In this document: positions 10,822-25,200 of the stretch, one piece after another | How the letters are laid out: every line of letters begins with the position of its first letter | How positions within the stretch are numbered: position 1 is the stretch's first letter | Notes under the pieces: model-generated | Told to the model about the DNA's origin: nothing | Database searches by the model: none | Seen by the model: only the letters and a program-made list of their open reading frames with translations | DNA from: Diphasiastrum complanatum | Taxonomy: Eukaryota; Streptophyta; Lycopodiopsida; Lycopodiales; Lycopodiaceae | Direction of reading: 5' to 3' | Length of the DNA stretch: 64,000 bases | Assembly: GCA_029204225.1 (NCBI GenBank) | Contig: CM055098.1 | Span: 25,461,473-25,525,472 of the forward strand | Translations under genes and position numbers: made by a program

Positions 10822-11397
10822 CGAGGCTCTCTTGCCACATCTCTCTTTTCAGATACCAAAAAATGCATGAGCTTGATAGAAATTACTACTAAAATATTCT
10901 ATATCTCATTCAGAGCTATGACAAACATAGAATTTGTCTCTTGCCACCAATGGGCCAAAATAATTGAAAAAGAATTGTTCACAATCATCCAAATAGACAA
11001 GAATTTGCTTCACAATATCCTCCGTGTAAAATCAAACCAAATTACAACTTGATTATTGTTTCAATGAGAGATTTACCAGATTCCCATGCTAATTAGTTTA
11101 TAATTCCTTTCATAGACAAAAAGGAGGATAACTGTCAGCTTCTGCCACGGGCCCACAAAAGAATACAGGGGCTTCCTAAAGATAATTCCAGCAATAACTC
11201 AAAACTTCAGCAAACAAAATGCAACAACCATGAATCTGCTCAGACCATATAATTTTAAAACTCTCTGAATAATCACTATGAACATACAGATCTACAAAAA
11301 TTGACCAGGAAGTCTTGTTCCAAACCTACTGCAACCCATGAAAATTACAACCAGAAAAGAAAGAGCTTATTCACAAAACAAGTATATATCATATTTT

Positions 11398-12087
11398 TCA
11401 ATTAACAGATAATGCATTATGAGCTAAGACATGACTGTCAGTTATCGAAGATTCCAGCTTTCCAAGTACACTACATGCCCTACTCCGGTCAGTTTTAATG
11501 TTGCAGTCTCGACCTGCATATTGCATAAAAAGAGCATCACCATCTATTGTTAATGAAGGAAGAATCTGAGCAATAGGTGGAAGGTCTGAATTACAAGTTT
11601 CGCTACCACCACAAATTGGAACCATATTGCTAGCAGCATTGTATGCTATGTCTGCAACAAGCATCCAAACAAGATCTGCATCAATGTTTGAAAGAGCTAA
11701 AAGGGTGTCTGCCGCAAGATCCTTCAATCCATGGTTGCTACAACCTATAGCAGCCACCCAAGCAGCAATTGAACCAATGACTGCCTCTAAAGCTGGAGCA
11801 CTTTTCCTCCTTTCACAAATTGTTCTAACACATTTTAGTGCAGCTTCTTGGACTTTGAATAGAACAGCTGGAGAGGACATTTCCTGCACTGAAGCTCTTC
11901 TATTTCGATCGACCGTTGCCACACTTCGGCTTAGATTGCCTGGTACAGTATCTAAAGTCCGTTTTGAGTATCTACCAGAAAAAAGTGCAACAAATGAAGG
12001 TAATGCATCTTTGAAGCGACGTGCTAAAAACTGTCCCCCACATTCAAACGATGCAAGGGCTATGACATCCAAAGACCTGACAACAAC
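11398..12087 (-). CDS. TTI1: TTI1 terminal exon
   Basis: The acceptor is TTTTTGTAG before GTTGTTGT. The exon is 690 nt, phase 0, and ends in TGA. It encodes [20 protein letters not shown], a segment with [20 protein letters not shown], and [12 protein letters not shown], the C-terminal HEAT region of plant TTI1. The stop gives a plausible C-terminus. The 3' untranslated region should lie just below 11398, but I could not pick a polyadenylation site. Confidence 0.92.
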   Translation of the reverse strand, partial: VVVRSLDVIALASFECGGQFLARRFKDALPSFVALFSGRYSKRTLDTVPGNLSRSVATVDRNRRASVQEMSSPAVLFKVQEAALKCVRTICERRKSAPALEAVIGSIAAWVAAIGCSNHGLKDLAADTLLALSNIDADLVWMLVADIAYNAASNMVPICGGSETCNSDLPPIAQILPSLTIDGDALFMQYAGRDCNIKTDRSRACSVLGKLESSITDSHVLAHNALSVN

Positions 12088-12594
12088 CTACAAAAACAAA
12101 GTGCATCTTGATCAGCAATAAATGATGGAAGATCACAGATACAACCAAATCTTCGTCAGATTGAGAAGTGTCTGAAAAAAATGTGAATTATGGAAGCAAT
12201 GCTTACAGAAGGCCAACTTTGTCTTAAACATGGCACCAAGTGAGGCCAAACTTGGTGCGTTGTAGGGAGCAGCTTATTTGCTTCTTTTTCAATCCTCTCT
12301 AAAAATTTCTTTATATCCTGTGCGTATTTATGCCCCGAGTGTTCCAAAGTGTCCACCAAAGACTCGAGTTGCACCTTTTCAGAATTCAATGCGGATTCCA
12401 CATCAGCCAACGCAGTTATGCCATCCTGTCTTGACAAAAAAATCAAATAAGACATCACACAGAACTAGAAAAAGCCACATGTACATGTTCAGATTGTTAA
12501 AAATCAATGCTAAACTGCACTTTTCCTTTGTGTGTTGTACTCTTATTGTTACCAGCTGTAACTAGTTGTAGGCTAGGCTCTTAGTCAACTCCTA

Positions 12595-12627
<33 letters not shown>

Positions 12628-13345
12628 GGTTTATGGTACACATTACATTAAGCATAGATATGGTGATTGTGTCGCTCCTGAAGGTAATTGTTTATGGATG
12701 CTATTGCTAATCTGATTCTTTACATGGTATTAGAGCACCTCTAATCCTGAGTGCCTACTCGGTGGATCCAGCTTGTCACAGGCTACATATTGAGGTGAAA
12801 AAGTCCCTCATAGGAAGTGGAAGCTAAGAGAAGCAAGCTATTGGGGAAGAGAAGAGTTTTGAGGATTTTGCAGCCCCCGTAAAGCATTTGTTATTGTTGT
12901 AGGAAAAATCATTGTGGGTTCAGAGGCAGGAGAGAGTGTTTGGCAGGCTCAAATAGGGAGAAAAATGATGAAGAGTTGTCAAAATTGCTTGCTTTGATAG
13001 ATTTTGAGCTTTTTATGCAAAATTAGAGATTTCTTGTGGAGGAAAAAGTGAAAAGTTTATGACAAAACTGAGAAGTGCTTTCAAACTACTGTGAATCACT
13101 TAGCATGGCTTCATACAGAGGATAACTCAATTAGGGTGACCTCAGAGAAGATCTCATACTGAGATTCCATGCTACTATCAAAGAGCATGAATTGTATGTG
13201 AGAAAAATCACCATTTTTCATGCTAGTATGTGAGCTTCTGTTTGAAGCTATAGTGCACTGTTTTCTGAGAGGGTCTTTTGTACGGCACCCTTAGCCAAGG
13301 AACAAGCAGCAACAGATAGCTTCTGATCTGTTGAAGAACAGAGAG

Positions 13346-13398
<53 letters not shown>

Positions 13399-13624
13399 GT
13401 CCACCAAGTCGGCAACCTGTACCACCACTCTGCTAAGCCCTCTGTCTTGCACCAGATTTTCCTGACTTTTTAGACCTACTTTATAGTCATAGTATAGTAC
13501 ATTGGCATTTCATTTATTTTTTGTTACGGAGACGTTTCATTCGCTCCCACTGTACCACACACTTGACATGTACTTTTTTTCGTCTTATATGCCTATTGGC
13601 ATGAAAAAGACATTAATAAAATCT

Positions 13625-13687
<63 letters not shown>

Positions 13688-16600
13688 TTGTTTTCCCAAA
13701 ATGCAACCTTTACAGATTTTTCTGTTAAATGAGATATCGGGCTATTTAATAACTAGATTATTTCTTTATGAGCGAGTTCATTGAGCAGAGTGGTGGTACA
13801 GGTTGCCGACTTGGGGATATTCTGATTGCCATTTTTCTATATGCAGATGATGTTGCTTTAGTCTCCTTGACTAGAGAGTGGTTACAGAGACAGTTGGACG
13901 GTCTTCATGGTTTCTGCACTAGATGGGGTTTGCGGGTTAACGTTGAGAAGACCAAAGTTATGGTCTTCAACACATCCAAGGCTTTCATGCAGCGACAGGA
14001 GCTTTTTCTAGATGGACAATCGTTGGAGATTGTGTCATCCTACACCTATCTTGGGGTTTCGTTATGAGGGAGTCATTGAGCAGAGTGGTGGTACAGGTTG
14101 CCAACTTGGGGATATTCCGATTGCCATTTTTCTATATGCAACTGATGTTGCTTTAGTCTCCTTGACTAGAGAGGGGTTACAGAGACAGTTGGACAATCTT
14201 CATGGTTTCTGCACTAGATAGGGTTTGCGGGTTAACGTTGAGAAGACCAAAGTTATGGTCTTCAACACATCTAGGGCTTTCATGCAGCGACAGGAGCTTT
14301 TTCTAGATGGACAATCGTTGGAGATTGTGTCATCCTACACCTATCTTGGGGTTCTTTTCACTGGTCCTATATTTGGTATGAGACATGTAGCTACAACTTA
14401 TTTTATAGTTTTGTCTCCCCCACTGCATTGTATGTTGCAGAGACATGGTGCCTAGGGCTCACCTTTGCGGATTGGACCAATATCTCACGTCTCCTCATCC
14501 AATCTCTTTTAAATGTCACAATATGGAATAAGGCCTCAATCTAAATGGGGGTGACTGTGAATTCCGCCAATATAATCTGATGTGGTACTGAGGGCTTAGC
14601 CCGTATCATCCAAGAGAGCAAACGAATCTGGAGCTGGGAGATATATGTCTAATCAGTACTTCATGTCTCGAAAGCATACATAGCTGAGGGTACAACCATA
14701 GTGTCAAAGAGCTGGCACTTACTGGTCACATCTCTGATGTGTGTCTCTCCAAATCTACCGGTGAGGCATAGCCCTTCCGTACTCGGGAAATAGCTGCATG
14801 TCTCATGTTGAACGTGGGCCCTGAGAATAGCACCCCCAAGTATGTATAGGAATCAACAATCTCAAGTGGACGACCATCCCATAGAAGCTCGCCACATCAT
14901 GAAAGACCTAGAGGTGTTGAACACCATAACCTTAGTCTTGGCCACATTCACTGACAAACCCCACCGTGTGCAGAAAGAAAGAAGAGTGTCTAAGTGTCGT
15001 TGCAAACCCTCTCTCGTCCACGAAAGCAACACATAATCAGCATACAGGAGGATAGCAATAATGAGGTCACCCAATGTACAACCCTCCCCCCCATCACTCT
15101 GTATAACATGCTCCAGCCCGTCAATGTAAAGACCAAAAAGTGTAGGAGAAAGTGGACAGCCTTGCTTGATCCCAATAGTACTAACCACCTCCGGTGAGAT
15201 AACTCCTAATAGTCGGACCCTGCCAGTAAATCGCCTGTACAATGCTACTACTGCCTGTATAGTATCCTCCTGAAAGCCCCAATCATGAAGCCTATGTATC
15301 AATAAATGCCTGGGCACAAAATCAAAGGCCTTGCGGAAATCCACAAAGCAACAGTATACACGCTCTCTCTTGGCCTTAGCCTCCTCAATGATGGACCTCA
15401 AAGTAAAGATATGATCTGATGTAGTATATCCCGGTCTGAAACCTGCCTGGCCAATGGCATGGAGTGATCCATGGAGTGATCTGGCGTCCATCTCTATACT
15501 AATCTCTGACTGTAAGATAGAACCATAGACTTTGGCGAAGAGGTGGCTGATCATGATGGTGCGGTAGTTGTCAAATTTCATGGGTCACCGCCTTTATGGA
15601 TAGGGTGAATGAGGTTTGTGAACCATGGAGAGGGAAAATCAGAGGTGACAGCTCGGTTGAATAGAATGGAGAGGAAGGGTGAGAGGATGTCAAGAGCATA
15701 CTTTAGAAGTTCAGCCTCTAGCTCATCAATATCTTTGGCTTTATGGGAGTGGATTCGTGTGATGGCCTTCTCTATAAGGTCGTTAGTGAGTATGTCAGAC
15801 GTATCCATGTGGGACGAGATGTGGGAAGAGGAGGGGTATCTGACATGGTGTACAATGATGTGGCATATGCGACCCAAATGCTGAGGTCTGTGATCCGTGG
15901 TGGAGGGCACCACAGAAGAAACTTCTTCCAGAAAGAACCTGAGGAAGAATTGAAGAGGAGATCCATCATTTTCTTACCCTGGCCAATCTCGTATGCAATT
16001 TTCTTTTTCCTGGTAGTTCTACGGTAGACACGAGATATGGTTTTGATCATATGAGGAAGATGGGAGTGAGCATATATGAGGTTCTGATGGAGGTGGATGC
16101 ATTCCTGATCATACCAGGGGTTATGGGGTCTATGATGTCGCTGGTGCTTGGGCCGTGGGGATGGAAAGGCAATGGAAGCTGCAGTGTGGATGGTCTCGAC
16201 AAGAAAGAGGGATTGCTCCTCTAAAGTATGCTTATGTGGGAAATAGGTAAGGAGATCAAACAGGTCAGCGGATCAGGAGCGGGTCTCCAATACTCTTGCC
16301 CCTACCTTATCCACTCTCCTTAACCATGCCGTTGTTGAAGGCTTCCCATCCTCTTGGTGCACCAACATCATACATCCTATCCATAACAGTCTGCAGTTAG
16401 CTCAGAGGTAGAGTCCAGGAGATTACATGCTTTGGGTCAGGCAGGGTTCCGCGCTCATTATTCCACTATAAATCACATATTCACACTTCAAGCCCTCACT
16501 GAGGAAGCTAGACACAAGAGAGAAAAGGTTTATTGTTGTTTTGTGGACTTCAGGAAAGCCTTTGATTCTGTCCCACGCTCCTTACTCATCTAGATATTAT

Positions 16601-19600
16601 CCTAGCTGTCATGGCTCTCTATGAGAGGGTTTTGGGTTGCTTCCGTCATCTCTGAGCAGATCTGGAGTACTATTGGGGTTAAGCAGGGATGCTCTCTCAC
16701 CAGTTCTCTTTGGATTATATATTGACGAGCTAGAGCAGGTCATCTCTCAGTGTGGTGGGGACGGTTGTCGGCTTGGGGACATTCTGATTGCCATCCTTCT
16801 CTATGCGGATGATATGGTACTAGTCTCCCGTACCAGAGAGGCATTACAGAGACAGTTGGACTGTGTACACACCTTTTGTACTCATCAGTGGGGTTTAGGG
16901 GTGAACCTCTCGAAGACCAAAGTTATGGTCTTCAATACCTCTCGGGACTTCATGTAGCGCCAGGAGCTTACCTTTGACGAACATCCCCTAGAGGTGGTCT
17001 CTTCATACACTTACTTGGGTGTGCTCTTCTCTGGTCCTACCTTCAGTATGAGACAGGCGGCTACTTCTAGACTTGGGAAGGGCCACTCTTCCCTAGTCCA
17101 GATGGAGAGATTCTGCTTCCATAAGTCTATTCGAGATGCCCCGAGTAAGTGCAGACTGTTTGACACCATCGTCACCCCCTCAGCATTGTATGCGGGGACA
17201 AGGATGATATTCCGGTGTGGGGGGGGGGGGGGATGCGGGAATCCACCCAACATCACCGGTAGTGATAGAACTACCTTGGGCAAGGCTGTTATGGAACTAC
17301 ATCTAGGCAATAAATAGAAAAAACCAAATGCAAAATCTATTCAATTAGCCATTAATTCAAAACAGCTTGGGCTTTTGACCGAAATTTCTTTCCGGCGATA
17401 AAAACGCCTCGAAGTTGTCAATGACTGGGTAAACCGTTAATCAAGCTATTTTAGCTTACACAACGTCCCAGAGGAAAAGCAGTTATTGGCAGAATAGGTT
17501 CATGAGTAGAAATGTTTTTGCAAGCTCCTCTGGGTCAGGTTCTGGTTCAGTTTTGAGGTTTCTTGAGGGCAAGGTCTCCTCGTGGTGGAGGGAACTAGCC
17601 GTGAAACCGGTGAATTTGGATGAATTATTAAAGAAATTCCGTTAAGGCTTCAGTCACAATTGACGATTCTGATTGAAAATTCGCTTTATTAACTGCAAAA
17701 TGGGCAACCGAGAATTGGACATCTATGTCTAGGAGTTCTTGGATTTTTTTGGCCAGGGTGCTGCTTTTTGATAGGAAGTTGGCAAAGTGGCAATTCATTC
17801 ATGGACAGCCAGCCAATTATCAAAATGAGTGCAAGCGAGATATCCTCCAATTTTTGGAAGATGCTGTCCAAGTAGGCTAACACCTATGATAGCACCATCA
17901 TTGCCTCGAGAAAAAGCACGCTCGCCAAACGGCCCTAAAGCCTAAGATGGAAGCTAAGGCGTACCAACACGTTCATAAGTAAAAGAACAAGAGAAGCTGG
18001 TAAAAATCATAAGTTTATTTTCCCACTCATTCTTAGCGAGTTGGAATTGGTACTCTGAAGTTGGAATGTGAAATTCCCGAGAACTTCAATGGTACCGGTG
18101 TTGCGGGTCTCAATCGATTTATGAACCATTCATATAACGCGATCCGGAACGCGTTCCGGAACGTGATCCGGGATTTCCCATTAGGGTTTCCCGGAACGCA
18201 ATTTTTTTTGTTTTTTTTCCTTTTTAAACCTGCCAATATGGGTATCATGTGAAAGGATTTCAAAAGAGCAGTTCTATTGCTTGATTTCAGATAGTTAATC
18301 CCCAATATCTGCTAGTCACTTCAATCAGATACTAAAGCAAATTGTTTTTGCAGATATGGATTTGCAGATATAACATTGGCTAATCATTTCATTTGTATCT
18401 GCTTCAGTATTTCTGCTGCTATTCAATGGTCATTTATTGCAACTAGCTGTGGGGATCCCTCCACAATAAAAAAAAAAAATTTGCAAATTCTTTCGCAATC
18501 CGGGACAGAGTTTCTGGTCCCGGATCGCTGGCGATCCGGATCGTTTTTCCAGCGGATCGTGATCCGCTGCAACTCAGGACGCAGGTGATTCCATAATGAA
18601 GATCTAAAACTAACTGGATCAATGTAACCATATTATGGCCGTACATCTTAATGATGCCAAATGCTATGCAGCATAAAATGGGTGTTTGTCAGAAATTTGA
18701 GGTATTGGTCATGACCCCTTATGGATATCTCAAAATTTACAAAACCGGAAACCCGCAAGCTATTTCTTTATATTAAAAATATATTTGTGAATTTCTTAAA
18801 CATCTATTATTTTCTTACATGAATCTTCAATAAGTCCTTTTCTGATTTACAAGTCAATTCTCAGTGTTTATAACAAAGACGATCTTTTGAAAGTCATTCT
18901 CGAAAATGTGTTGGGACATTATCAGTATTTGATTACGATGATGCAACACCTTTCTTGACTTTAAAGTTTTTCTCGGATTTCTTCTTTGAAACTTCTCCTA
19001 GGGCAAACTAGATTGATGCACCCCTTGGAAACTCGTGTGATTTCTTCTTTGAAACTTCTCCTAGGGCAAACTAGATTGATGCACCCCTTGGAAACTCCTG
19101 TTAAAAGGGGGAGAAGTCGGAAGAGAAGAAAGTTATCAAAGAAAAGTTATCATAGATTCCAGGAGGAATCTGTTATATGAATAGATGACGGACCTGTTTC
19201 TAAAATCAAGAACGATAGGATATTTTGATATTACAAAAATCCTTTAAGAATTATTGTAGATATCTTGTCAAAAGATGTGAGAGAAGGAAATTAGAAAACA
19301 CTCTTGTAGTAGAAGAGTTGTTGATTACAAGTCCGATTGATTTGTGTCAGAACTAGGGAATTATATTGCAAGATGGTGGTTTGTTGAAACTTGTTCCTTG
19401 TTGGTGGTAATCAGCTTGATCTTAGTGAGGACTGAGATCTGGGGGTTGATGCAAGGAAGGAAATTCTTGCTAACAATATATTCTTTTGATTATCTCTGGT
19501 TGAGATTTTGGTTGTGAAATGGCACTCTTTGAGAAATATTCTCTCTTAGAGGATAACCAAGTTATAGGATTCTCGGTTAAGAAAGTATTGTGCACAGATC

Positions 19601-22148
19601 AGGTGATATCTATAGAGATATGCTATGTAGTGAATCTTTGTGTGATCATAAAAACCTTTTTGTACAAACTTTTAATCTTGTGGATCTACAAAGTAATCCT
19701 TGGACTAAGTTTATTTGCATGCATAAACTAGTCATCAAAACATAGGCATATTGATGAGAATTGTATAGAGACAATTTCTCACTAGGTTATAGTAATTTCT
19801 CATTGAGAATTGCTTACGGACATAGAATTGATTTAGAATCAGATTAAATGTGGTGTTTTGGTACCACACCTAGATATTTAAATATTTTCTAAATCCGATA
19901 CAGCTAACCGAGTCATGAGCGCTACTTCTGAGTTAGTTCTAGAATCAACAAAATAACCTCTCTTATGATATTGTTGTTGAAATGTATTGCTTATAGGACG
20001 CAAACTTTGTGAGTTGATTTTGGATTCATTGAAAGGTTTATGTGCATAGAATACACAGGAACTTTTGGCCTTATCTTTTCCCGATTGGAAAAGATGCCAT
20101 CCCGGAAGACTCAAGAGAGTTGGATAGTTGTTGGTTGCCAAAAGTTAAAACTTCACGTAATGAAGTTCAAGTGAATCTTAAGTTATTCTAGATTAGAACT
20201 TACGAGTAAATTCTAGAAGTGTTCTAGATTGGACCCTAACTGTAGAATGACACTTTGTGCCATGGCTAAAGTAAGGGCGTTTTTGGATTACAATCCTTAT
20301 ATAGGCACCATAAGTGAGTTGGAAAAGTCTTAAACTTTCCTGATGGAAAGGACTTGTTGGAGCAACTCATGTGTCTTCTAAGAATTGTGATGTGCTCTTA
20401 TGATATGGTATGGTCTTGGGAATCTGGAGAGATGTGATTGGAGAATCATAACTCAGGCTCTAGGATATACCAGATCAATAAAAGAAGCCTGTGATCATGG
20501 TAAGATTACCCCGGTGAGTAAACAAGATAACGAAACTTTGGTAAGGACTGGCCATCTTACCAAATCGGTTATGTTTATTTGGGTAAGGACTACCAAGAAA
20601 GCATCTGATTTTGTTCAGATATTTGTTGAGCGTCTGTTTAGGCTTTACGGATTACCAGGTGACATTGTGAGCAATCGCGATTCGAGGTTCACCGGTCACT
20701 TTTGGTTGGTCGTGAGACGACGTTGACCATTGGTCAGACGAAGAGAACAAATCAGATGTTGGAACAAATGCTATGAGCATATGTTTCACGACGGCAATCT
20801 GATTGGGAGAAGTATCTTCCTTGGGTTGCCTATGATAGGGTATCGCATTCTCTTATTGAGTATAGGACAAGAATCCGATGAATTATGATTGGCGAATCAT
20901 AGTTCTGATTCTAGTTAATACTTAAGAGAAGGATTACCTGCATGATCAAAAGATCAGATGATGTTTATATTTTGATAGCAATCTCATCGAAGAGGAAGTT
21001 ATCCTTGATGGAGATTGAGTTGTACTAGGCATTTGGCTACCGGTTATAGCCTGTTCATGCTTATATATAGATCACCTACTTTAGGAGAGACTCGGATGCA
21101 TGTCCAGTATGCCCAGGATAGGGAGACATTATGCTAATCTGGAAAGATCACCTCGAGACTTTCAAATGGGGGATTGAGTGTATTTGAGAATCCCGAAGGA
21201 TTCTAGTGTGATGCGTACCGGCAAGCATTACAAATTGTCCCCTAGATACAGAGGACCGTATTAGATCTTGTAAAAGATCGGATCCTTAGCTTACCAGTTG
21301 GACCTCCCAGAAGGAACTCAAATGCATCCGGTTTTTCACGTAAGCTGACTCAAGAAAAGTCTACGTGAAAGAGAGCATCTTGGTTCTGGAGACCAATTGG
21401 ACCTGTTGGATGAATCATCGGGTGTGTCTCGATTTGAACCCGGAAAGATCTTGGATATAAGAACTAAACGATTGAGAAATCGTATAGTTACCGAGCATCT
21501 GGTTCAACGGAAGGGTCGCACAAAGGATGATGATTCCTGTGAACAAAAAGGGGGAAGAATGTCATGCCCACGACTGGTCTCGGGTAGCGTGTCCACTCTA
21601 GGGAGTAGTAGACCAACAGCCCGTAGCTTAATTGTGACTATAAGGGAATTGGGGCCCTTATGGGTATAAGGTCATAATTAATGGTTGTAGGTCACTTCCT
21701 TAGGAAATGAGAGGGGTAATGAGAGGGGGCAGGCGAACCAAGGAGGGAGGAGAGGGCCGAAGGGGAAGAACGGGGGGTGGGGGGCTGACTGCCTCGTGTT
21801 CTTTCATAGGAACTTCCATAGAGAGAGAGAGGGAGAGAGGGAGAGAGAGGTCGTCCGTGGAGAGAGAGTGTGAGCCTGCTGCCTGAAAAGGTCCAAATTC
21901 CAGCATCACACTTTTCAAGCAAACTCTACACAAGTTTGTTGACAGATTCCAGCACACCTTTCTATCAGATTCTGGCACACTTTTGGAAAGAATCCAGTGC
22001 ACTTTTCCAGCACATTCTTGTTGGAAGACTTCAGCACACTTTTCTGAAAGATTCTGGTGCACTTTTCTGATAAACTCCAGTGCATATTCCAATGGCAGAA
22101 ATGTTCAGGTGGTAGCCATCAGCGAGGGAGAGGAGCGCTGGCTGGGAG

Positions 22149-22247
<99 letters not shown>

Positions 22248-25200
22248 CCAAAAGCGGAGCAAGGAGAGCCAGTGGCATCTTGTCCACAATGATCTATGTG
22301 GGCCAATGCAAACTAGGTCTCTTACTGGCTCCTATTATTTTATTACCTTTATTAATGATAATAGTAGATGCATTTTGATTAATTTCATAAGCAAGAAATC
22401 GGATGCTTTTGCAAAGTTAAGGGAATCCAAGGCGCTAGTTGAAAAACAAACAGGATGTTGCATCAAGACTTTGAGATCTGATGGAGGTGGTGAATATTTT
22501 TTCAGCTGAATTTATAGATTTTTGCAAAGATCAAGGGATCAAGAAGCATACTATAGGACCTTATTCGCCACATCAAAACAGAGTTGCAGAACGAAAGAAC
22601 ACATCTCATGTTGAGATGGCTAGGGCAATGCTCAAAAGTAAGGGTTTGCCAAACACTTTTGGGCAGAAGCTTGTAGCATAGCAACTCACACTGGAAAGAA
22701 ACCTAATGCTCTCAATTGAGAGTATTTGGTTATGATGCTTACGTGCATATTCCTGATGAGAAATGAAAGAAATTGGAGGCAAAAGTTGCCAAGTGTAATT
22801 TTCTTGGCTATGATGAGAAAGCCAAGGCATACAGGATCTATGACATGAATGCACATAAGCTAGTGATTTCTAGGGATGCTACATTTGACGAGATGGCCAA
22901 GGTGAACAAACTGAGTGATTTTTGAACCTTGTCCCCATACATTTATTGAGGCTTGTCTTAGACACTATCATTAGCTTCAACCAAAGCTGCTCAGTAGCTT
23001 GTCAATCTACAAGTTGTCATGAGTGACCCAAAATGACTAATAGAGTCAAAATGGGTCTGGATCCCATAAAACAGTAATGAATGATACCCATACGTCATGT
23101 TCCACATTTAGTTCAAATTCATGTTGATAGTTAAAACCGAACTATCTAGTCAACAATTTGACATTAGTCTATAGCTCTTAACATATGAGCTCATTCTATA
23201 TGTCATCCTAGATGAAGAGTCAAGGAATTTTGTGCTGGATTCAAATTAAAATCTCTTCAAGTGACATTTTTCCTACAAAAACCATTAACATTAATTCTCA
23301 ACTCTGCACAAGCCAGACTCAACAGGCAAGACACAAACACATTGACAAAGCTCAAGTCCTAAACCATATTCTTGAACCAAATGTTAAACAAAAATAGAAA
23401 ATGAAACTCAACATATTAAAAGTAGATTGAACGAAGTTGAGTTGTGATGGATGTTTGATGATGGATCATGAATAAATCATAAATTCCAATGTTAAGTGGA
23501 AGTTGGAGCATGCAATCTAGTTTGTGAAGTTTGAAATGTGTTTCAAAAAGCCTTTTTGCAATGCATTTGAAACACATTTGAAACGGGAAAGAATCGGCTT
23601 TGTCAGGAAAGAAACGATGAAACGTTTTTACGAACTAGCGTTTTTTTTTGCTTGGTTTAATTCCTAGCCTTTTATTATAGGAAAACCAAGTGTTGTTTAA
23701 GTGTCTGACAGTGATTATGGCTCTTTAAAATGACAATGTAAACAATTGGTAATCGACACACTTAGATGACTAAGGACTCAATGCGACATTGAGATACATA
23801 ATACAAAATGCGACCACTGGAGAGGATCGATTTAAAGGGTCGAAATAGATTTCGATCTTCAGAATCGAAATACAAACTTTGAGACATTGTAGCAGAGCAA
23901 TCAACTTATTATTCATCCATGCTCTTCATTTAGAAAGAATGCCATCAAGATGCAAGCAATTCCTAGAAACAATAAATAAGCAAAGGTTTGATTGATACTA
24001 TATAGGTCACCAATAAACAAACCCAAATCTTAGAAAACAGTTGAAAACCTCAACTAAAGACGTTACCTCAAGTATGTCTAGTGCCAATAAGGATGTCTGT
24101 TGGTCCTTGGATGCCAAAAGAGGAGCACATGAAATAAGGCATGAAGTCACAATGCCAGCTATTGAGCATTGGAATCTTTGTCGTTCTTCCATAGTATGCA
24201 TAATTTCATCCAGGTGATCTAATAGATCAACATCCACACGTTCATTTGCATTGATAACACCTAGATAACCTGTAAATTGTAAATAATGAGCAAGATCTAA
24301 CATGATCTAATATCACCTTCAGATGTTCATGATCTAGGCATTTCATTAGTTCTGAAACCATGCCAACACTTCATGAACTTTAAAACCATCTAGAGTATGT
24401 ACAGATAAAAGAGCATCACGTAAATGACAATAACTTGAATGAAATTATGAAAGTGTGGTGTTGGGATTAATAGACTCTCATAAAGAGCACAAACAACAGC
24501 AACACAAAGTGTAAAAATGTTGATCACAATGGATCCAAAATCTCGAAAAGAACAAAGGAACACAAACATATGCCCAACAATAGTCTCTACAAGAGATATC
24601 AAAAGGCTCCCTCACATATGTAGACAAATGTTCATGCAACAGATGTGCTTTACACCTCCATGTGTCATGTGATAACTCTAGTATTTTGACCCTTCACGAA
24701 ACACTGTCCTAGTTCTATCTACATACAAGAAATAGTGAATCCAACTAATGCATGGACATGGACCCTACAAGAGCTCTTCTCAATATTTAGAACAATAAAG
24801 ACATGGTATTTATTGTGTCTCCTAATGTGTCCCAAATAAATATGCATAGGTTTGTAGTTTGCACCAATTAAAAAATAAATAGCAATTATTGAAAAAAGGT
24901 ACATTTTGTACTCTAAACAACTTTGTAAAAGCACAAAACAAAGAATCACATTTAGATACACATGATAAGAAGATACTTTTAAAGCACCATGCAAAGTGCG
25001 AGTTGAGGTATGGCAAGCTTTCATCATCCTCTTTGATAATATTTTGGTTGGCACTTTGACTCCGTTTCAAAAAAGAAATCCCATACCATCTTAGAGAGCA
25101 AAGAATCTTCTAGGGCTTCAATGCATGAACCTACTAACTTCCAAAAGGCTAGCATTGAATAGTATTGGGTCATATGCATGTGCATGGACAATAGGAGGAC

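Larger units (their letters stand above)
9171..11397. other. No gene recognised; between gypsy remnant and TTI1 3' end
   Basis: This is AT-rich DNA with short chance frames, several of them low-complexity Leu/Ser (9200-9499). It holds a 57-bp tandem duplication and a perfect hairpin, listed separately. The last few hundred bases below 11398 should include the TTI1 3' untranslated region. Confidence 0.5.

Noticed and set aside
18033-18305. Opposite-strand frames of 63 and 90 codons at 18.0-18.3 kb
   Set aside because: Mirror translations of the palindromic array (GGAACGCGTTCC). Both strands look alike because the DNA is self-complementary.
22031-22378. Several frames with Ser-Leu or Arg-Glu repeats
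   Set aside because: Translations of the (GA)n microsatellite in different frames.
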